A DNA stretch of 37,500 bases from Chloroflexota bacterium (GTDB lineage: Bacteria; Chloroflexota; Dehalococcoidia; Lucifugimonadales; Lucifugimonadaceae): NCBI GenBank assembly GCA_027618835.1, contig JAQCHZ010000002.1, forward strand, positions 1-37,500, written 5' to 3'. Below, piece after piece: positions 22,962-31,546 of the stretch (position 1 is the first letter of the stretch; each line of letters begins with the position of its first letter). The notes under the pieces were generated by a model that did not search any database, was not told the origin of the DNA, and was given only the letters and a program-made list of their open reading frames with translations. The position numbers were made by a program, and so were the translations under genes.

Positions 22962-23594
22962 ATGGCACTTTTACTTGGCGATACCGTCCCAAATTTCACT
23001 CAGGCGTCGACCTACGGCGACCTTGATCTCTATAACTTTCTTGGAGACGGGTGGGGCATTCTGTTCTCACACCCAGCTGACTTCACACCTGTTTGCACCA
23101 CTGAACTGGGTGCGGTCGCAGGTCTGAAAGGCCAATTCGACAAGCGAAATACAAAAGTCGTCGGCTTGAGTGTCGATGAGCTTTCTTCCCATGCGGGTTG
23201 GGTCAAAGACATTGAAGAGACTCAGAACGTAACCCTCAATTTTCCGATTATCGCTGATACGGATAAGAAGGTTGCTGACCTTTACGGAATGATTCAGTCG
23301 GAAGACAACAAGATGACAGTACGATCGGTATTCGTTATCGACCCTGCAAAGAAACTTCGACTTACCCTGACGTATCCGGCTTCGACCGGTCGAAACTTCG
23401 CCGAAATTCTGCGGGTGCTCGACTCGTTGCAGCTTACCGATGGATACAAGGTAGCTACTCCAGCTAACTGGCGAGATGGCGACGATGTGATCGTTCTGCC
23501 AGCTGTTTCTGATGAAGATGCTGTTGCAATGTTCCCTAAGGGCATCAACGCAATCAAGCCTTACCTCCGGGTCACGCCACAGCCGAACAAGTAA
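22962..23594 (+). CDS. 1-Cys peroxiredoxin (Prx6 type)
   Basis: This 210-residue peroxiredoxin has its only cysteine, Cys45, in FTPVCTTELG, the peroxidatic site; Thr42 and Arg residues complete the PxxxTxxC environment. The long C-terminal arm (PANWRDGDDVIVLPAVSDEDA) is the hallmark of the Prx6/1-Cys group, which reduces hydrogen peroxide, alkyl hydroperoxides and peroxynitrite using an external thiol. No resolving cysteine is present. AAGGAAA lies upstream of the ATG. The product is cytosolic. The gene stands alone with its own terminator. Confidence 0.95.
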   Translation: MALLLGDTVPNFTQASTYGDLDLYNFLGDGWGILFSHPADFTPVCTTELGAVAGLKGQFDKRNTKVVGLSVDELSSHAGWVKDIEETQNVTLNFPIIADTDKKVADLYGMIQSEDNKMTVRSVFVIDPAKKLRLTLTYPASTGRNFAEILRVLDSLQLTDGYKVATPANWRDGDDVIVLPAVSDEDAVAMFPKGINAIKPYLRVTPQPNK

Positions 23595-23614
23595 GTTCGT
23601 AAATCGATCAACAC

Positions 23615-23648
23615 AACCGCCTAGGCTAGTTTTGTCTGGGCGGTTTTT
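23615..23648 (+). terminator. peroxiredoxin terminator
   Basis: AACCGCCTAGGC (23615-23626) pairs with GTCTGGGCGGTT (23634-23645, two G-U) around a TAGTTTT loop and continues into a T-run. Confidence 0.8.
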
Positions 23649-23765
23649 GCGTTCAGAATTCCTAACAATCAGCAATTCAGTCCTGCGGGTGGTTGTTCTG
23701 AGGTTCATCCTTTTTGTCGATACGTGTATCGCCTTACATCAATGCGTTAGAAGGAATGAACAAAA

Positions 23766-24857
23766 ATGCTCGAACGATTCCTGGTTCCTGAAAAAGATCG
23801 TGTTTTCGTGCGACCCGAAAGCATGCTCGCTGCGACCACCGAAATCTTCGAGAAGTGCGGTCAGTCTCCTGAAAATGCGGCTCCATCCACTGAAGTTCTC
23901 CTTACAAGCGACATGAGAGGTTGCGAGTCGCACGGCGTTTCGAATCAGTTGCGGGTCTACGTACAGATGTACGGCGATCAGCAGATAAACCCGGCTCCCA
24001 ACGTACGGGTCACACGTGAGACAGATGTCACTGCCAATCTTGATGGTGATACCGGTCTAGGTTTGCACGTACTTCCGAAAGCTATGGAAATGGCTATCGA
24101 GAAGGCCGATAAGCACGGCATGGGCGCTGTCACTGTTCACAACTCTCGACACATTGGAATGCTTGCATATCACTCGATGATGCCGTTGAAGCACGACATG
24201 ATCGGCATAACAACGTCGGCAGGTAATCCGCTTTCGATGGTTCCGACTCACGCGAGCGAAAAGATGTTTGCCACGAACCCGTGGGCGTGGGCGGCTCCGG
24301 CTCGCAACGAAGCTCCATTTGTATTTGATGTAGCGACCACTCAGGTAGCTGGCAACAAACTTCGACTTGCTTCACGTATCGGCGCACCCATGGACCCGGC
24401 ATGGATTAGCGATACCGATGGAACGCCGATCATGGAAGCAGGTCCACTTCCTGACGACTATCACATCCTTCCGTTCGGCGGAACTCGTGAGCAGGGCTCT
24501 CACAAGGGCTATGGATTTGCCGCTATGGCTGAAATCATGGCTCCGATTCTTTCGGGAATGGGACCTGGATTCTTGATGCCAACATCACCTCGAACAATCA
24601 TGGGTCACTACGTTCAGGCGATCAAAATTGACGGATTTATCGATCCTGATCAGTTCAAGGACGATATGGACAAGTTTCTTAGTGGTCTTCGTAATGCTAA
24701 GCCGGCGCCTGATCAGGAACGTGTTGTTTACGCAGGTCTGCCTGAGGCTGAAGAAGTCGAAATTCGTAAGCGAGACGGAATTCCTTATCACCGAGAAGTA
24801 GTCGAGTGGTTCGAGTCGATCAAAGCAGAACTCGATCTCGGTTTCGATCTGGTTTAG
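23766..24857 (+). CDS. malate/L-lactate/ureidoglycolate dehydrogenase family (LDH2) oxidoreductase
   Basis: This 363-residue NAD(P)-dependent dehydrogenase of the LDH2/MDH2 family has TSDMRGCESHGVSNQLRVY near residue 48, LGLHVLPKAM, HIGMLAYHSM near 128 (catalytic His), NPWAWAAPA near 177 and GSHKGYGFA near 246. The family oxidises 2-hydroxy acids such as malate, L-lactate, sulfolactate or ureidoglycolate; the substrate is unassigned. In the usual D.RGHxSHG motif the histidine after RG is Cys here. AAGGAATGA lies upstream of the ATG. It probably belongs with the sugar-acid enzymes nearby. Confidence 0.88.
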   Translation: MLERFLVPEKDRVFVRPESMLAATTEIFEKCGQSPENAAPSTEVLLTSDMRGCESHGVSNQLRVYVQMYGDQQINPAPNVRVTRETDVTANLDGDTGLGLHVLPKAMEMAIEKADKHGMGAVTVHNSRHIGMLAYHSMMPLKHDMIGITTSAGNPLSMVPTHASEKMFATNPWAWAAPARNEAPFVFDVATTQVAGNKLRLASRIGAPMDPAWISDTDGTPIMEAGPLPDDYHILPFGGTREQGSHKGYGFAAMAEIMAPILSGMGPGFLMPTSPRTIMGHYVQAIKIDGFIDPDQFKDDMDKFLSGLRNAKPAPDQERVVYAGLPEAEEVEIRKRDGIPYHREVVEWFESIKAELDLGFDLV

Positions 24858-24869
24858 CTTCGTTCTTGT

Positions 24870-24904
24870 CTATCGTCCTCTCCCAACGTGGGAGAGGACG
24901 ATAG
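24870..24904. terminator. long perfect hairpin between convergent genes
   Basis: CTATCGTCCTCTCCCA (24870-24885) pairs perfectly with TGGGAGAGGACGATAG (24889-24904) over 16 bp with a 3-nt loop. It lies between two convergent genes but lacks a U-tract on either side. It may work bidirectionally or be a dispersed hairpin repeat. Confidence 0.55.
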
Positions 24905-24930
24905 CTTCGACCATAGTGAGTGACTAGCTG

Positions 24931-25770
24931 CTAACTGACTGAAATAATCACGACTGCGGCTACTACCATGCCTGCTGATACGAGCTTCAAGATCAAGTCG
25001 GCACGAGTGAACTTTTCGTAAATCAACTTTGGTGCAAACTTCGCTCCGAGCGCGCTCATGCTGAATACGAAGATAGGCCTTGCTCCGCCAAGCGATGATA
25101 CGAGAGCGATGGGGCCCTTACCGATCGCGTAGGTGATCAATAGGTGCCCATTGAACGGCATGACACCCTCGGCGATGATCAGCCAGGGAGCCTGCTTCGG
25201 CTGCTTCAAAAAGCTACCGAGTCCACGAAGGGCAGCAGGTCTAGCGAATACAAGCCACATTACCGTGAACAGGCCGATTCCTCTTAACGAAACGATATGA
25301 AGAGTCGATAAGTCGTCCACTATAGACTTTGTGATCAACTGAGAGCTTGCCATCAATAGTGCGCCCACGGCCAGCAGCAAAAAGAGCGGCTGGAAAATGA
25401 TGCTGCCTTTGCCGCTCGACGTTCCGATCTTGACGGATGCCATTACGCTTCCGCCCACGGCCAGCAGTACTGCAGTCCATTGCAGCGTGTTAAGCGATTC
25501 GCCAAAGATAATCCAAGCCAGCACAGCGACGTAGATTGGCGAGGTTTGCATCGCCGGAATAACCCTTGAAGGATCTTCGCGCTTCAACATCCAGAACATG
25601 AAGATCAGTGTGAAAGCTTGGAGGACTCCGATTGACCACGCTTTCGCGATGATCTCGAATTCAACGCCAGCCGGGAAGTTGGCCAGCAGAACTATTGCAC
25701 CGAATAACCCTTGGCTGCCGCCCACGAACAAGTTGAAGCTCGGAAGTCCGAGTCCGAACCCAGACAGCAC
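24931..25770 (-). CDS. EamA-family (DMT superfamily) transporter
   Basis: This protein of about 279 residues has nine or ten hydrophobic segments and two EamA halves, with PSRVIPAMQTSPIYVAVLAWIIFGESL near the end of half one. Family members export or exchange small metabolites such as amino acids, sugars or purines. The GTG at 25770 is the first allowed start, but the family's first transmembrane helix clearly continues upstream in frame (ELWILAALANPLIFSIVTLIDKR, to 25837). There is no ATG, GTG or TTG there. The codon before that segment is ACG at 25840-25842, one base from ATG. Either ACG initiates weakly or the start has been lost. Confidence 0.75.
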   Translation of the reverse strand: MLSGFGLGLPSFNLFVGGSQGLFGAIVLLANFPAGVEFEIIAKAWSIGVLQAFTLIFMFWMLKREDPSRVIPAMQTSPIYVAVLAWIIFGESLNTLQWTAVLLAVGGSVMASVKIGTSSGKGSIIFQPLFLLLAVGALLMASSQLITKSIVDDLSTLHIVSLRGIGLFTVMWLVFARPAALRGLGSFLKQPKQAPWLIIAEGVMPFNGHLLITYAIGKGPIALVSSLGGARPIFVFSMSALGAKFAPKLIYEKFTRADLILKLVSAGMVVAAVVIISVS

Positions 25771-25957
25771 TCGCTTATCGATGAGGGTGACGATCGAAAA
25801 AATAAGCGGATTAGCGAGGGCAGCGAGTATCCAGAGTTCCGTAGCGGGCTACTTTCGTAAAGATGGAGTTCGTAAGACCGAGCGATTGTACTCGCCTACG
25901 GGTGTATGGTGACCGCAGCCTGAAATAATTAAATGATCGATTGAATCGAGAAATCGC

Positions 25958-26167
25958 TTGGCAAACAAACGACCTTCGTTCAAGGACATGGATCGTGATG
26001 GCGATGGCATCACCGGGCATGAAAAAGGACTCTCAAATCAGGATCCGAGCTGGGTGTCTGAAAACACCGGAAAATTGGTGTTGGCTGGAGCAATCGTCGT
26101 CATTGTGATACTTATTTTCACAGTAATTCAGGATGCCAATGCTGCAAAAGAACCGATTGGCAATTAA
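25958..26167 (+). CDS. single-pass membrane protein with an acidic DxDxDG loop
   Basis: This 69-residue frame has an N-terminal MDRDGDGITGHEKG segment, similar to EF-hand or thrombospondin-type calcium loops (D-x-D-x-D-G), followed by one transmembrane helix (VLAGAIVVIVILIFTVI, about residues 40-56) and a short tail. The TTG at 25958 has GAGAAA upstream; the ATG at 25988 would give 59 residues. No family is recognised. It may be a small calcium-responsive membrane protein. Confidence 0.5.
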   Translation: MANKRPSFKDMDRDGDGITGHEKGLSNQDPSWVSENTGKLVLAGAIVVIVILIFTVIQDANAAKEPIGN

Positions 26168-26319
26168 CGCCAACCGGATCATCGCAGTTGCTATCTGATT
26201 GTTGATTGATCTCCGCCGACACCATTTGCAAACCTGTCCAAATCTTCGAGAACTCGTTCCATAAATATCGTTATTGTAGATATTGAGGCGATAGCGAGAT
26301 AAAGCGAAAGATTCGAGCA

Positions 26320-26889
26320 ATGACAAAGGTATTTTCACTACTGATGGTATTGGCTCTTGTGGGCGTCATCACGGCTGTCAGTACAGTAGCTGCTTCTGCC
26401 AAGGGCAAAGACCGACAGGCTATCAATCTTCAGGCAGCACTCGCTGTAACAGGATTCGAAGACATCACCTCGGTTCCGTCTGGACTAACCACGATTGATG
26501 GCGAGTCTCTGACGGGTCTTGGAGATGTATTCGTTATCGAAGGGCCAGTAGAACTGCAGGGCATGTCCATCTCTGCTGAGCAGGGTTCACACGAACTGTT
26601 CACATCGCCTGATTTTTCACAAACACGAGTACGAGCCGGTGAGTCTGCAGGTACGTTCGTTATGAACGGCGATGCAGGACAGGTTCGAGGTGATTACCAC
26701 CTCTCGGTTTCGACTTCTGATGAGTGCCAGATTCTTGGCCGAGGCACATGGGTGTCGAAAGCCAAGGACAGCATCCTCGCTGGAAATGGCGACATCAACG
26801 TATGCACCAACTATATGGAAATCGCTCCCGGAATTACCACATTCGTTGCACAGGTTTTCGTAACCGGCTCCGCCGTACTGGTCGACTAA
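26320..26889 (+). CDS. secreted protein of unknown function
   Basis: This 189-residue protein has a clear signal peptide: Lys at position 3, hydrophobic core SLLMVLALVGVITAVSTVA, and a probable signal peptidase I cut after ASA near residue 27. The mature part is beta-rich and acidic (VFVIEGPVELQGMSI, ESAGTFVMNGDAGQVRGDYHL), with two cysteines (ECQILG, NVCTNY) that could form a disulfide outside the cell. No known domain is recognised. It ends at a bidirectional terminator shared with a convergent gene. Confidence 0.65.
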   Translation: MTKVFSLLMVLALVGVITAVSTVAASAKGKDRQAINLQAALAVTGFEDITSVPSGLTTIDGESLTGLGDVFVIEGPVELQGMSISAEQGSHELFTSPDFSQTRVRAGESAGTFVMNGDAGQVRGDYHLSVSTSDECQILGRGTWVSKAKDSILAGNGDINVCTNYMEIAPGITTFVAQVFVTGSAVLVD

Positions 26890-26905
26890 CCGTTTAGCCT
26901 CCTCC

Positions 26906-26948
26906 AAAAACTCCCTATCCGATGGGTTCATTGGGTAGGGAGTTTTTT
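26906..26948. terminator. bidirectional terminator
   Basis: AAAAACTCCCTA (26906-26917) pairs with TAGGGAGTTTTT (from 26936), with an A-run on one side and a T-run on the other. It serves the secreted-protein gene (plus) and the enolase-superfamily gene (minus, stop at 26950). Confidence 0.85.
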
Positions 26949-26949
26949 G

Positions 26950-28179
26950 TTAACCTCGAATCCCTTGCCACGGCTTAGCCATGATTTTCTCCATGCCCTG
27001 TGGGTCGATTTCGATTCCTAGTCCGGGAGCTTCGGGTGTTGCCACGAACCCTTCTGAATCGAGCACGAACGGGTCTTTGAAGAAACCGCCACCGATAACG
27101 GTCTTTCCAGCATGCTGGCCGTCCGATGGACGTGAATCGTTCACTTCGTTGTGCTCTTGAACTAAGAAATTCGGTGTGCACGCATCGACCTGAATTGATG
27201 CCGCCAGCGCTAACGGACTTAGTGGGCAGTGGATCGCAAGCTTCGCGTATGCCGCTTCCGCCATGATCGCTATCTTCTTGGTTTCGGTTATTCCACCAGC
27301 GTGGGCGATGTCGGGTTGGACTACCGACAGAAGTCCACGACTCAGTGCATCGAAGAACACATGCTTGCCCATCCAGCGTTCTCCCGCTGCGATAGTCGCG
27401 TTTGTGCCAGCGATCGTTTGGGCAAGTGCATCGACTCGTTCGACAGGCATTGGTTCTTCGATGAAGAGAGGGCGGTGCGGAGCGAGTGCTTCTATTAGCT
27501 GACGCCCAATTGCGGGATTCGGATTGTGGATGTCGACAGCGATATCGATATTATCGACCCCGACGTTTCGACCACCCTCTAGTGCGCCTTCTTTTCCTGC
27601 TGCGAATTTCTCAGCAAAGCGATTTACTTCGGAGGTGGCTTCGAGTCCATCACCTGGCGACAGGTGCATCTTCAAAGCTCGGAAGCCCCACTCTTCGACA
27701 AGAATTCGAGCTGCCTCTTTGTACGTTTCAGGCTCGTTGGTTTTTAGGATGGTCGTCGGAGGATTGCCGGGGTTATAAGGATCGCCTGGCTCGTTGGTCC
27801 ACGGAAGCTGACCACCTGTAGCTCGGTACATCTTTATGCGGTCGTGAACTTTACCGCCGAGCATCTGGTAAATCGGAACGCCTGCGGCTTTTCCTGCAAG
27901 ATCCCAAAGCGCCATGTCGATACCTGAAATTGCCGACATCTTGATCGGGCCGCCGAAGTAGCCGGACCCTGATTCGTACATCACGTTCCAGAGCTTCTCG
28001 ACTTGGGTAGGGTCTTTGCCGATGAGGAACGGTTCGATTCGTTTTACTTCGGCGATGACAGTTTCGGGGTGGTTTTCGAGGTACGGCTCGCCGAGTCCAA
28101 CGTGTTCGGTGTCGGTGTGAATCCGAATCCAAACCCAGCTTGGCGGAACTTTAATAATTTCAAAAGTAGTGATTTTCAT
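26950..28179 (-). CDS. enolase-superfamily dehydratase, galactonate dehydratase-like (second)
   Basis: This 409-residue protein has a capping domain with ALWDLAGKAAGVPIYQMLGGK. The barrel has ALKMHLSPG, AVDIHNPNPA (metal Asp plus neighbouring His), FIEEPMP, AAGERWMGK, and AIHCPLSPLALAASIQVDA, where the C-P-L-S-P/His stretch resembles the general-acid segment of D-galactonate dehydratases. An insertion around GEPGDPYNPGNPP (about residue 130) is unusual. It probably dehydrates an acid sugar. It is divergent from the aldo/keto reductase, with about 130 bp between their starts. Confidence 0.85.
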   Translation of the reverse strand: MKITTFEIIKVPPSWVWIRIHTDTEHVGLGEPYLENHPETVIAEVKRIEPFLIGKDPTQVEKLWNVMYESGSGYFGGPIKMSAISGIDMALWDLAGKAAGVPIYQMLGGKVHDRIKMYRATGGQLPWTNEPGDPYNPGNPPTTILKTNEPETYKEAARILVEEWGFRALKMHLSPGDGLEATSEVNRFAEKFAAGKEGALEGGRNVGVDNIDIAVDIHNPNPAIGRQLIEALAPHRPLFIEEPMPVERVDALAQTIAGTNATIAAGERWMGKHVFFDALSRGLLSVVQPDIAHAGGITETKKIAIMAEAAYAKLAIHCPLSPLALAASIQVDACTPNFLVQEHNEVNDSRPSDGQHAGKTVIGGGFFKDPFVLDSEGFVATPEAPGLGIEIDPQGMEKIMAKPWQGIRG

Positions 28180-28308
28180 GCGGGAAGAATAACTTCTTCC
28201 CGAGCTGGACGGTAGAAGTAGTTTTAATGTGATGGGGTGACGTTATGATTTGCGAATTCTGGATGACTGAACGATCTGTTCCGATTAGTAGTTGAGAGAG
28301 AAAAGTAA

Positions 28309-29238
28309 TTGGTAGACGCTAACCGAATGATTTATGAATCCGTTGCTGGGGTTTCGAAGCCGGTGTCGCAGATTGTGATGGGGACGCTGTTTGCGCAGGA
28401 TATTGATCGAGCCACGCCGGTGCTTGATGAGTTTGTTTTGCAGGGTGGCAACTGTTTCGACACTGCAAGGCACTATGGTGATGCCGAGTTGGTGTTTGGC
28501 GAGTGGATGAAAGATCGGGGAGTTCGTGACGACTCGGTAGTTATCACCAAGGGCGCTCACACTCCGAACTGCAATCCTGAGGCGGTGACCTCGCAGCTGT
28601 CCGAGAGTTTGGAGCGGTTGCAGACCGACTTTATCGATATCTATTTTTTGCACAGGGACAATCTGGATATTCCTGTTGGCGAGTTCGTTGATGTTTTGAA
28701 TGAGCATCGTGAAGCGGGTCGGATAGGGGTGTTTGGTGGATCGAACTGGAGCCTTGATCGGGTCGATGAAGCGAACGAGTATGCGGCTCGTAATGGGGTT
28801 GCTGGATTTACCGTGCTGAGTAATCACATGAGTCTGGCTCGAATGGTCGAAGCTCCTTGGGACGGGTGCTTGGCGGCATCGGATTCTGCTTCGAGGCAAT
28901 GGTTAGCAGACCGGCAGATGCCGTTGTTCCCGTGGTCGGCACAGGCTCGTGGGTTTTTCGTTGATGGTCGGGCCGAGGTGGATAATTTGGACGATCCGGA
29001 GTTGGTTCGGTGTTGGTACAGCGACGATAATTTTGAGCGGTTGGCGCGGGTTCGTGAGATGGCTGATCGTCAGGGAGTTGCTGGCGTGAGTGTTGCGTTG
29101 GCGTATTTGTTGAATCAGCCGAGTCCGGTGTTTCCGCTGATAGGTCCGGTGTCGGTCGAGGAGGCTCGAAGTTCGTTGGCTGCTTTGGATGTGGAGCTTT
29201 CGGTGGATGATGTTAAGTGGCTGAATTTGGAAATATAA
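28309..29238 (+). CDS. aldo/keto reductase
   Basis: This 309-residue NADPH-dependent reductase has an (alpha/beta)8 barrel. The catalytic tetrad is intact: Asp51 and Tyr56 in FDTARHYGD, Lys81 in VITKG, and His115 in YFLHRDN. IGPVSVEEARSSLAAL near the end contributes to NADP binding. The family reduces sugars and aldehydes, or oxidises the reverse reaction. The TTG start at 28309 is chosen because GAGAGAGAAAAG lies just upstream, while the ATG at 28327 has no site. It is downstream and divergent from the galactonate-dehydratase-like gene, so a joint sugar pathway is plausible. Confidence 0.88.
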   Translation: MVDANRMIYESVAGVSKPVSQIVMGTLFAQDIDRATPVLDEFVLQGGNCFDTARHYGDAELVFGEWMKDRGVRDDSVVITKGAHTPNCNPEAVTSQLSESLERLQTDFIDIYFLHRDNLDIPVGEFVDVLNEHREAGRIGVFGGSNWSLDRVDEANEYAARNGVAGFTVLSNHMSLARMVEAPWDGCLAASDSASRQWLADRQMPLFPWSAQARGFFVDGRAEVDNLDDPELVRCWYSDDNFERLARVREMADRQGVAGVSVALAYLLNQPSPVFPLIGPVSVEEARSSLAALDVELSVDDVKWLNLEI

Positions 29239-29279
29239 GAGGTTTGTGGCGTTATTGCTCCGGGCGTCATCGTTAGTCG

Positions 29280-30216
29280 GGTTCTGTCAGAACTCAGCGC
29301 TCACCATGAAACCCCGCCGACCTAAATACATGACCGATCCCTGTATTTAAGCTGACAATTCGGTCATTAGAGTCAACCATTTGTTGGTAAAGATTTGCCT
29401 TCGAACTTCCGCTGGAACATGCTCGCTACCCGCGGTCTGGACTCTTAGATAATTATTTAACTCATCGAATGCCGTGCAAAACCGACTGGCTGACTCTAAC
29501 TGTTTGAACCCAAGCATTGGATAATAACGCTGCTTGATTCCGCTCCATTCGGTTGTTCAGATACCGATTGTGTCGATGTAATACTTTGCTACTTACGATC
29601 CAACGAATTGCTTGCGTATAGGCAGGATGTTTATCAGTCGTCATCCGAAGTGGCCTCTGCCTGCACTATCGAGTAGACGACGCAAGAAACGTCGATCTGC
29701 ATGTTTGTCTCGGTGCTCACTCAGCATCGAATCGAGCAGGTTTACTTCTCGATCTATGGCTCGATAGAGATATCGCCAACGACCATTGACCTTGATGTAT
29801 GTCTCGTCCAGATACAAGGAAGGACCAGCCACACCTCGACGTTTTGCACGAAGATTCTCGCTGACAAGTGGTGCAAACCTGAACTCCCAAACCCGTATCG
29901 TTTCATAGCTGACCTCGAATCCTCGTTGTAAAAGAAGTTCTGAAACGTCACGGAATCCAAGCTTGTATCTCAGTCGCCAGAAAACAGCGAGTAAGACGAT
30001 GTCGTTCGGGAACTGAAGATCGTTGAAAGCCGAACCTGAACGTTCATTGAAACGCCTCTCGCAGTCTCGGCAGTAGAAAGTTCGATATCCAAGCGAGGTT
30101 CGATGTTTTTTCTTGGAAACGGACGTGGAAATGCAGCGTGGTCAAGACATTAATAGATCTCCTCAGCAATTGAGGAATGATGCTATTCTGCCCCGGCCCT
30201 GAGTTCTGACAGAACC
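29280..30216 (-). mobile_element. IS6-family insertion sequence, full length but inactive
   Basis: The 937-bp element is bounded by inverted repeats GGTTCTGTCAGAACTCAG (29280-29297) and CTGAGTTCTGACAGAACC (30199-30216). It is the reference copy for the fragments at 4.9-8.4 kb and 12.9 kb. The 8-bp flanks (GTTAGTCG and GGTTGGGG) do not match, so no target duplication survives. Its transposase gene is broken by a stop and two frameshifts. Confidence 0.85.
29347..30150 (-). pseudogene. IS6-family transposase, inactivated
   Basis: The decayed gene starts at ATG 30148-30150 (MS, then a stop at codon 3) and can be followed through a zinc ribbon (TSLGYRTFYCRDCERRFNER), LQFPNDIVLLAVFWRLRYKLGFRDVSELLL, the DDE domain (YLDETYIKVNGRWRYLYRAIDRE, SEHRDKHADRRFLRRL) and the C-terminal IKQRYYPMLGF...MTELSA. 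Frameshifts occur near 29655 and near 29550, the latter close to the catalytic-glutamate region. About 268 codons are spanned; intact family members are about 230-240 residues, so the extra N-terminal zinc ribbon fits the longer subgroup. Confidence 0.8.
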
Positions 30217-30227
30217 GGTTGGGGTCA

Positions 30228-31112
30228 CTACCACCCAGCGTTTTCGATGACCCGTCCTGCTACCACACCTAGCTTTGCTTCCAACTCAGGATCACGATGC
30301 TCTGGTGATGTGGCGATTGCGTGTTCTAGGGATGTGTGGGTGCCGGAGGGGAAGGGGGCTTGGAGGGCTGCTAGTTTGGGGACCAAAGCCTTGATTAGTT
30401 GTTTGGCGTGGATGGTGTTGGTTTTTAGGACTTCGAGGATGGATGCGGTTGAGACGTCGTCGTGGTCGGTGTGCCAGCAGTCGTAGTCGGTGACCATTGC
30501 GACGGTTGCGTAGGCGAGTTCGGCTTCTCTCGCTAGTTTGGCTTCGGGCATGTTGGTCATGCCAATTACGCTGCAGCCCCAACTTCGGTATAGCTCGGAT
30601 TCGGCTCTGCTGGAGAATTGCGGACCTTCCATCGTGAGGTACGTACCTCCGACAGCGTGGTCGATACCCAGCTCACTGGCCGCTTCGGCAATAACTGCTT
30701 GGGTTGTGGAACAGATGGGGTCTGCCATGCTGACGTGCGCTACGAATCCGGTGCTGAAGAACGATTTTTCGCGTGCGAATGTGCGGTCGATGAATTGGTC
30801 GACAAGTACGAAGTCGCCGGGTTTGTGTTCTTCTTTTAGGGAGCCGACTGCAGAGAACGAGACGATACGATCGACGCCTGCTTTTTTGAGGATTTCGATG
30901 TTGGCTCGGTAGTTGATTTCGGTGGGTGGGATGCGGTGGCCGCGTCCGTGTCGGGGGAGAAAGACGAGTCGGTGTCCTTCGAAGTCGCCTATGAGTAGTT
31001 CGTCGGATGGTTCGCCGAAGTTGGATTCGATTTTGACCCATTGGGCGTTCTCAAAGCCGTCGAGGTCGTAGAGGCCGGTGCCGCCGATGATTCCGATGGA
31101 TGTCTTGGACAT
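30228..31112 (-). CDS. mtnP: S-methyl-5'-thioadenosine phosphorylase
   Basis: This 294-residue purine nucleoside phosphorylase-fold enzyme has an N-terminal IGIIGGTGLYDLDGF, PRHGRGHRIPPTEINYRANI (phosphate-binding), SAVGSLKEEHKPGDFVLVDQFIDRT, TMEGPQFSSRAES and GMTNMPEAKLAREAELAYATVAMVTDYDCWH (substrate-binding Asp residues for adenine). These match MTA phosphorylase rather than plain PNP. It splits methylthioadenosine, a by-product of polyamine and other SAM reactions, into adenine and methylthioribose-1-phosphate for methionine salvage. Its 3' end lies 12 bp from the end of an inactive IS. Confidence 0.93.
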   Translation of the reverse strand: MSKTSIGIIGGTGLYDLDGFENAQWVKIESNFGEPSDELLIGDFEGHRLVFLPRHGRGHRIPPTEINYRANIEILKKAGVDRIVSFSAVGSLKEEHKPGDFVLVDQFIDRTFAREKSFFSTGFVAHVSMADPICSTTQAVIAEAASELGIDHAVGGTYLTMEGPQFSSRAESELYRSWGCSVIGMTNMPEAKLAREAELAYATVAMVTDYDCWHTDHDDVSTASILEVLKTNTIHAKQLIKALVPKLAALQAPFPSGTHTSLEHAIATSPEHRDPELEAKLGVVAGRVIENAGW

Positions 31113-31460
31113 GTTTTCTCCGGCAATGGGGATGGTGGGCTGACTCGCGTGGTTCGAGCAGGGGATTAGTTTACTTGCGGAGGTTGGGTGTGGGCGAGTG
31201 CGTTTGCGTTAGTCGCGGTCGTGTTAGCTCCGGGCGTCGTCGGATGACTTGGTCGCGCGTTGGCGTTAGTCGCGGTCGTCGTCTGATGACTCGGCTCCGC
31301 GTCGCAGTTGCGTTAGGTTCCATCGTCGTCGGACGACTCAGTCACGCGTCGCAATTCTCCTACCCTAGCCCTTCCGTCTGGAAGGGGAGAGGCGTTGGTC
31401 GCAGTCTTTCCCTCTAAGCTCCCCCGGTCCGGGGGAGGACCATACGTGCTTGCAAATATC
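31113..31460. other. GC-rich intergenic region with degenerate tandem repeats and hairpins
   Basis: There are three loosely related units of about 45-55 bp (near 31208-31264, 31265-31313 and 31314-31353). Each carries a form of CGTCGTCGGATGACT followed by a GCGCGT or CGCGTC. A related CTCCGGGCGTC stretch lies at 29258-29280 before the IS. Two hairpins follow: CCCTTCC/GGAAGGG near 31368-31385, and CTCCCCCGG centred on a single T near 31418-31436. No gene is credible here. Confidence 0.5.
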
Positions 31461-31546
31461 TGGTACCGAGGGTGGGACTCGAACCCACACGTCTGTTAAG
31501 ACAGAGGATTTTAAATCCGCCGTGTCTACCATTCCACCACCCCGGC
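31461..31546 (-). tRNA. tRNA-Leu (anticodon TAA)
   Basis: This is a class II tRNA on the minus strand. The acceptor stem is GCCGGGG/CCTCGGT with discriminator A and an encoded CCA (31461-31463 on the plus strand reads TGG). The anticodon region GGATTTAAAATCC places TAA in the loop, reading UUA and UUG. The D arm contains GGTAGAC and the T arm GGTTCGAGTCC; a long variable arm is present. Confidence 0.95.

Noticed and set aside
23067..23708. 213-codon minus-strand frame across the peroxiredoxin gene
   Set aside because: Antisense shadow of a well-conserved peroxiredoxin with intact motifs.
29754..29960. Separate 68-codon minus-strand frame within the IS
   Set aside because: It is an alternative frame of the transposase coding region, not an additional gene.
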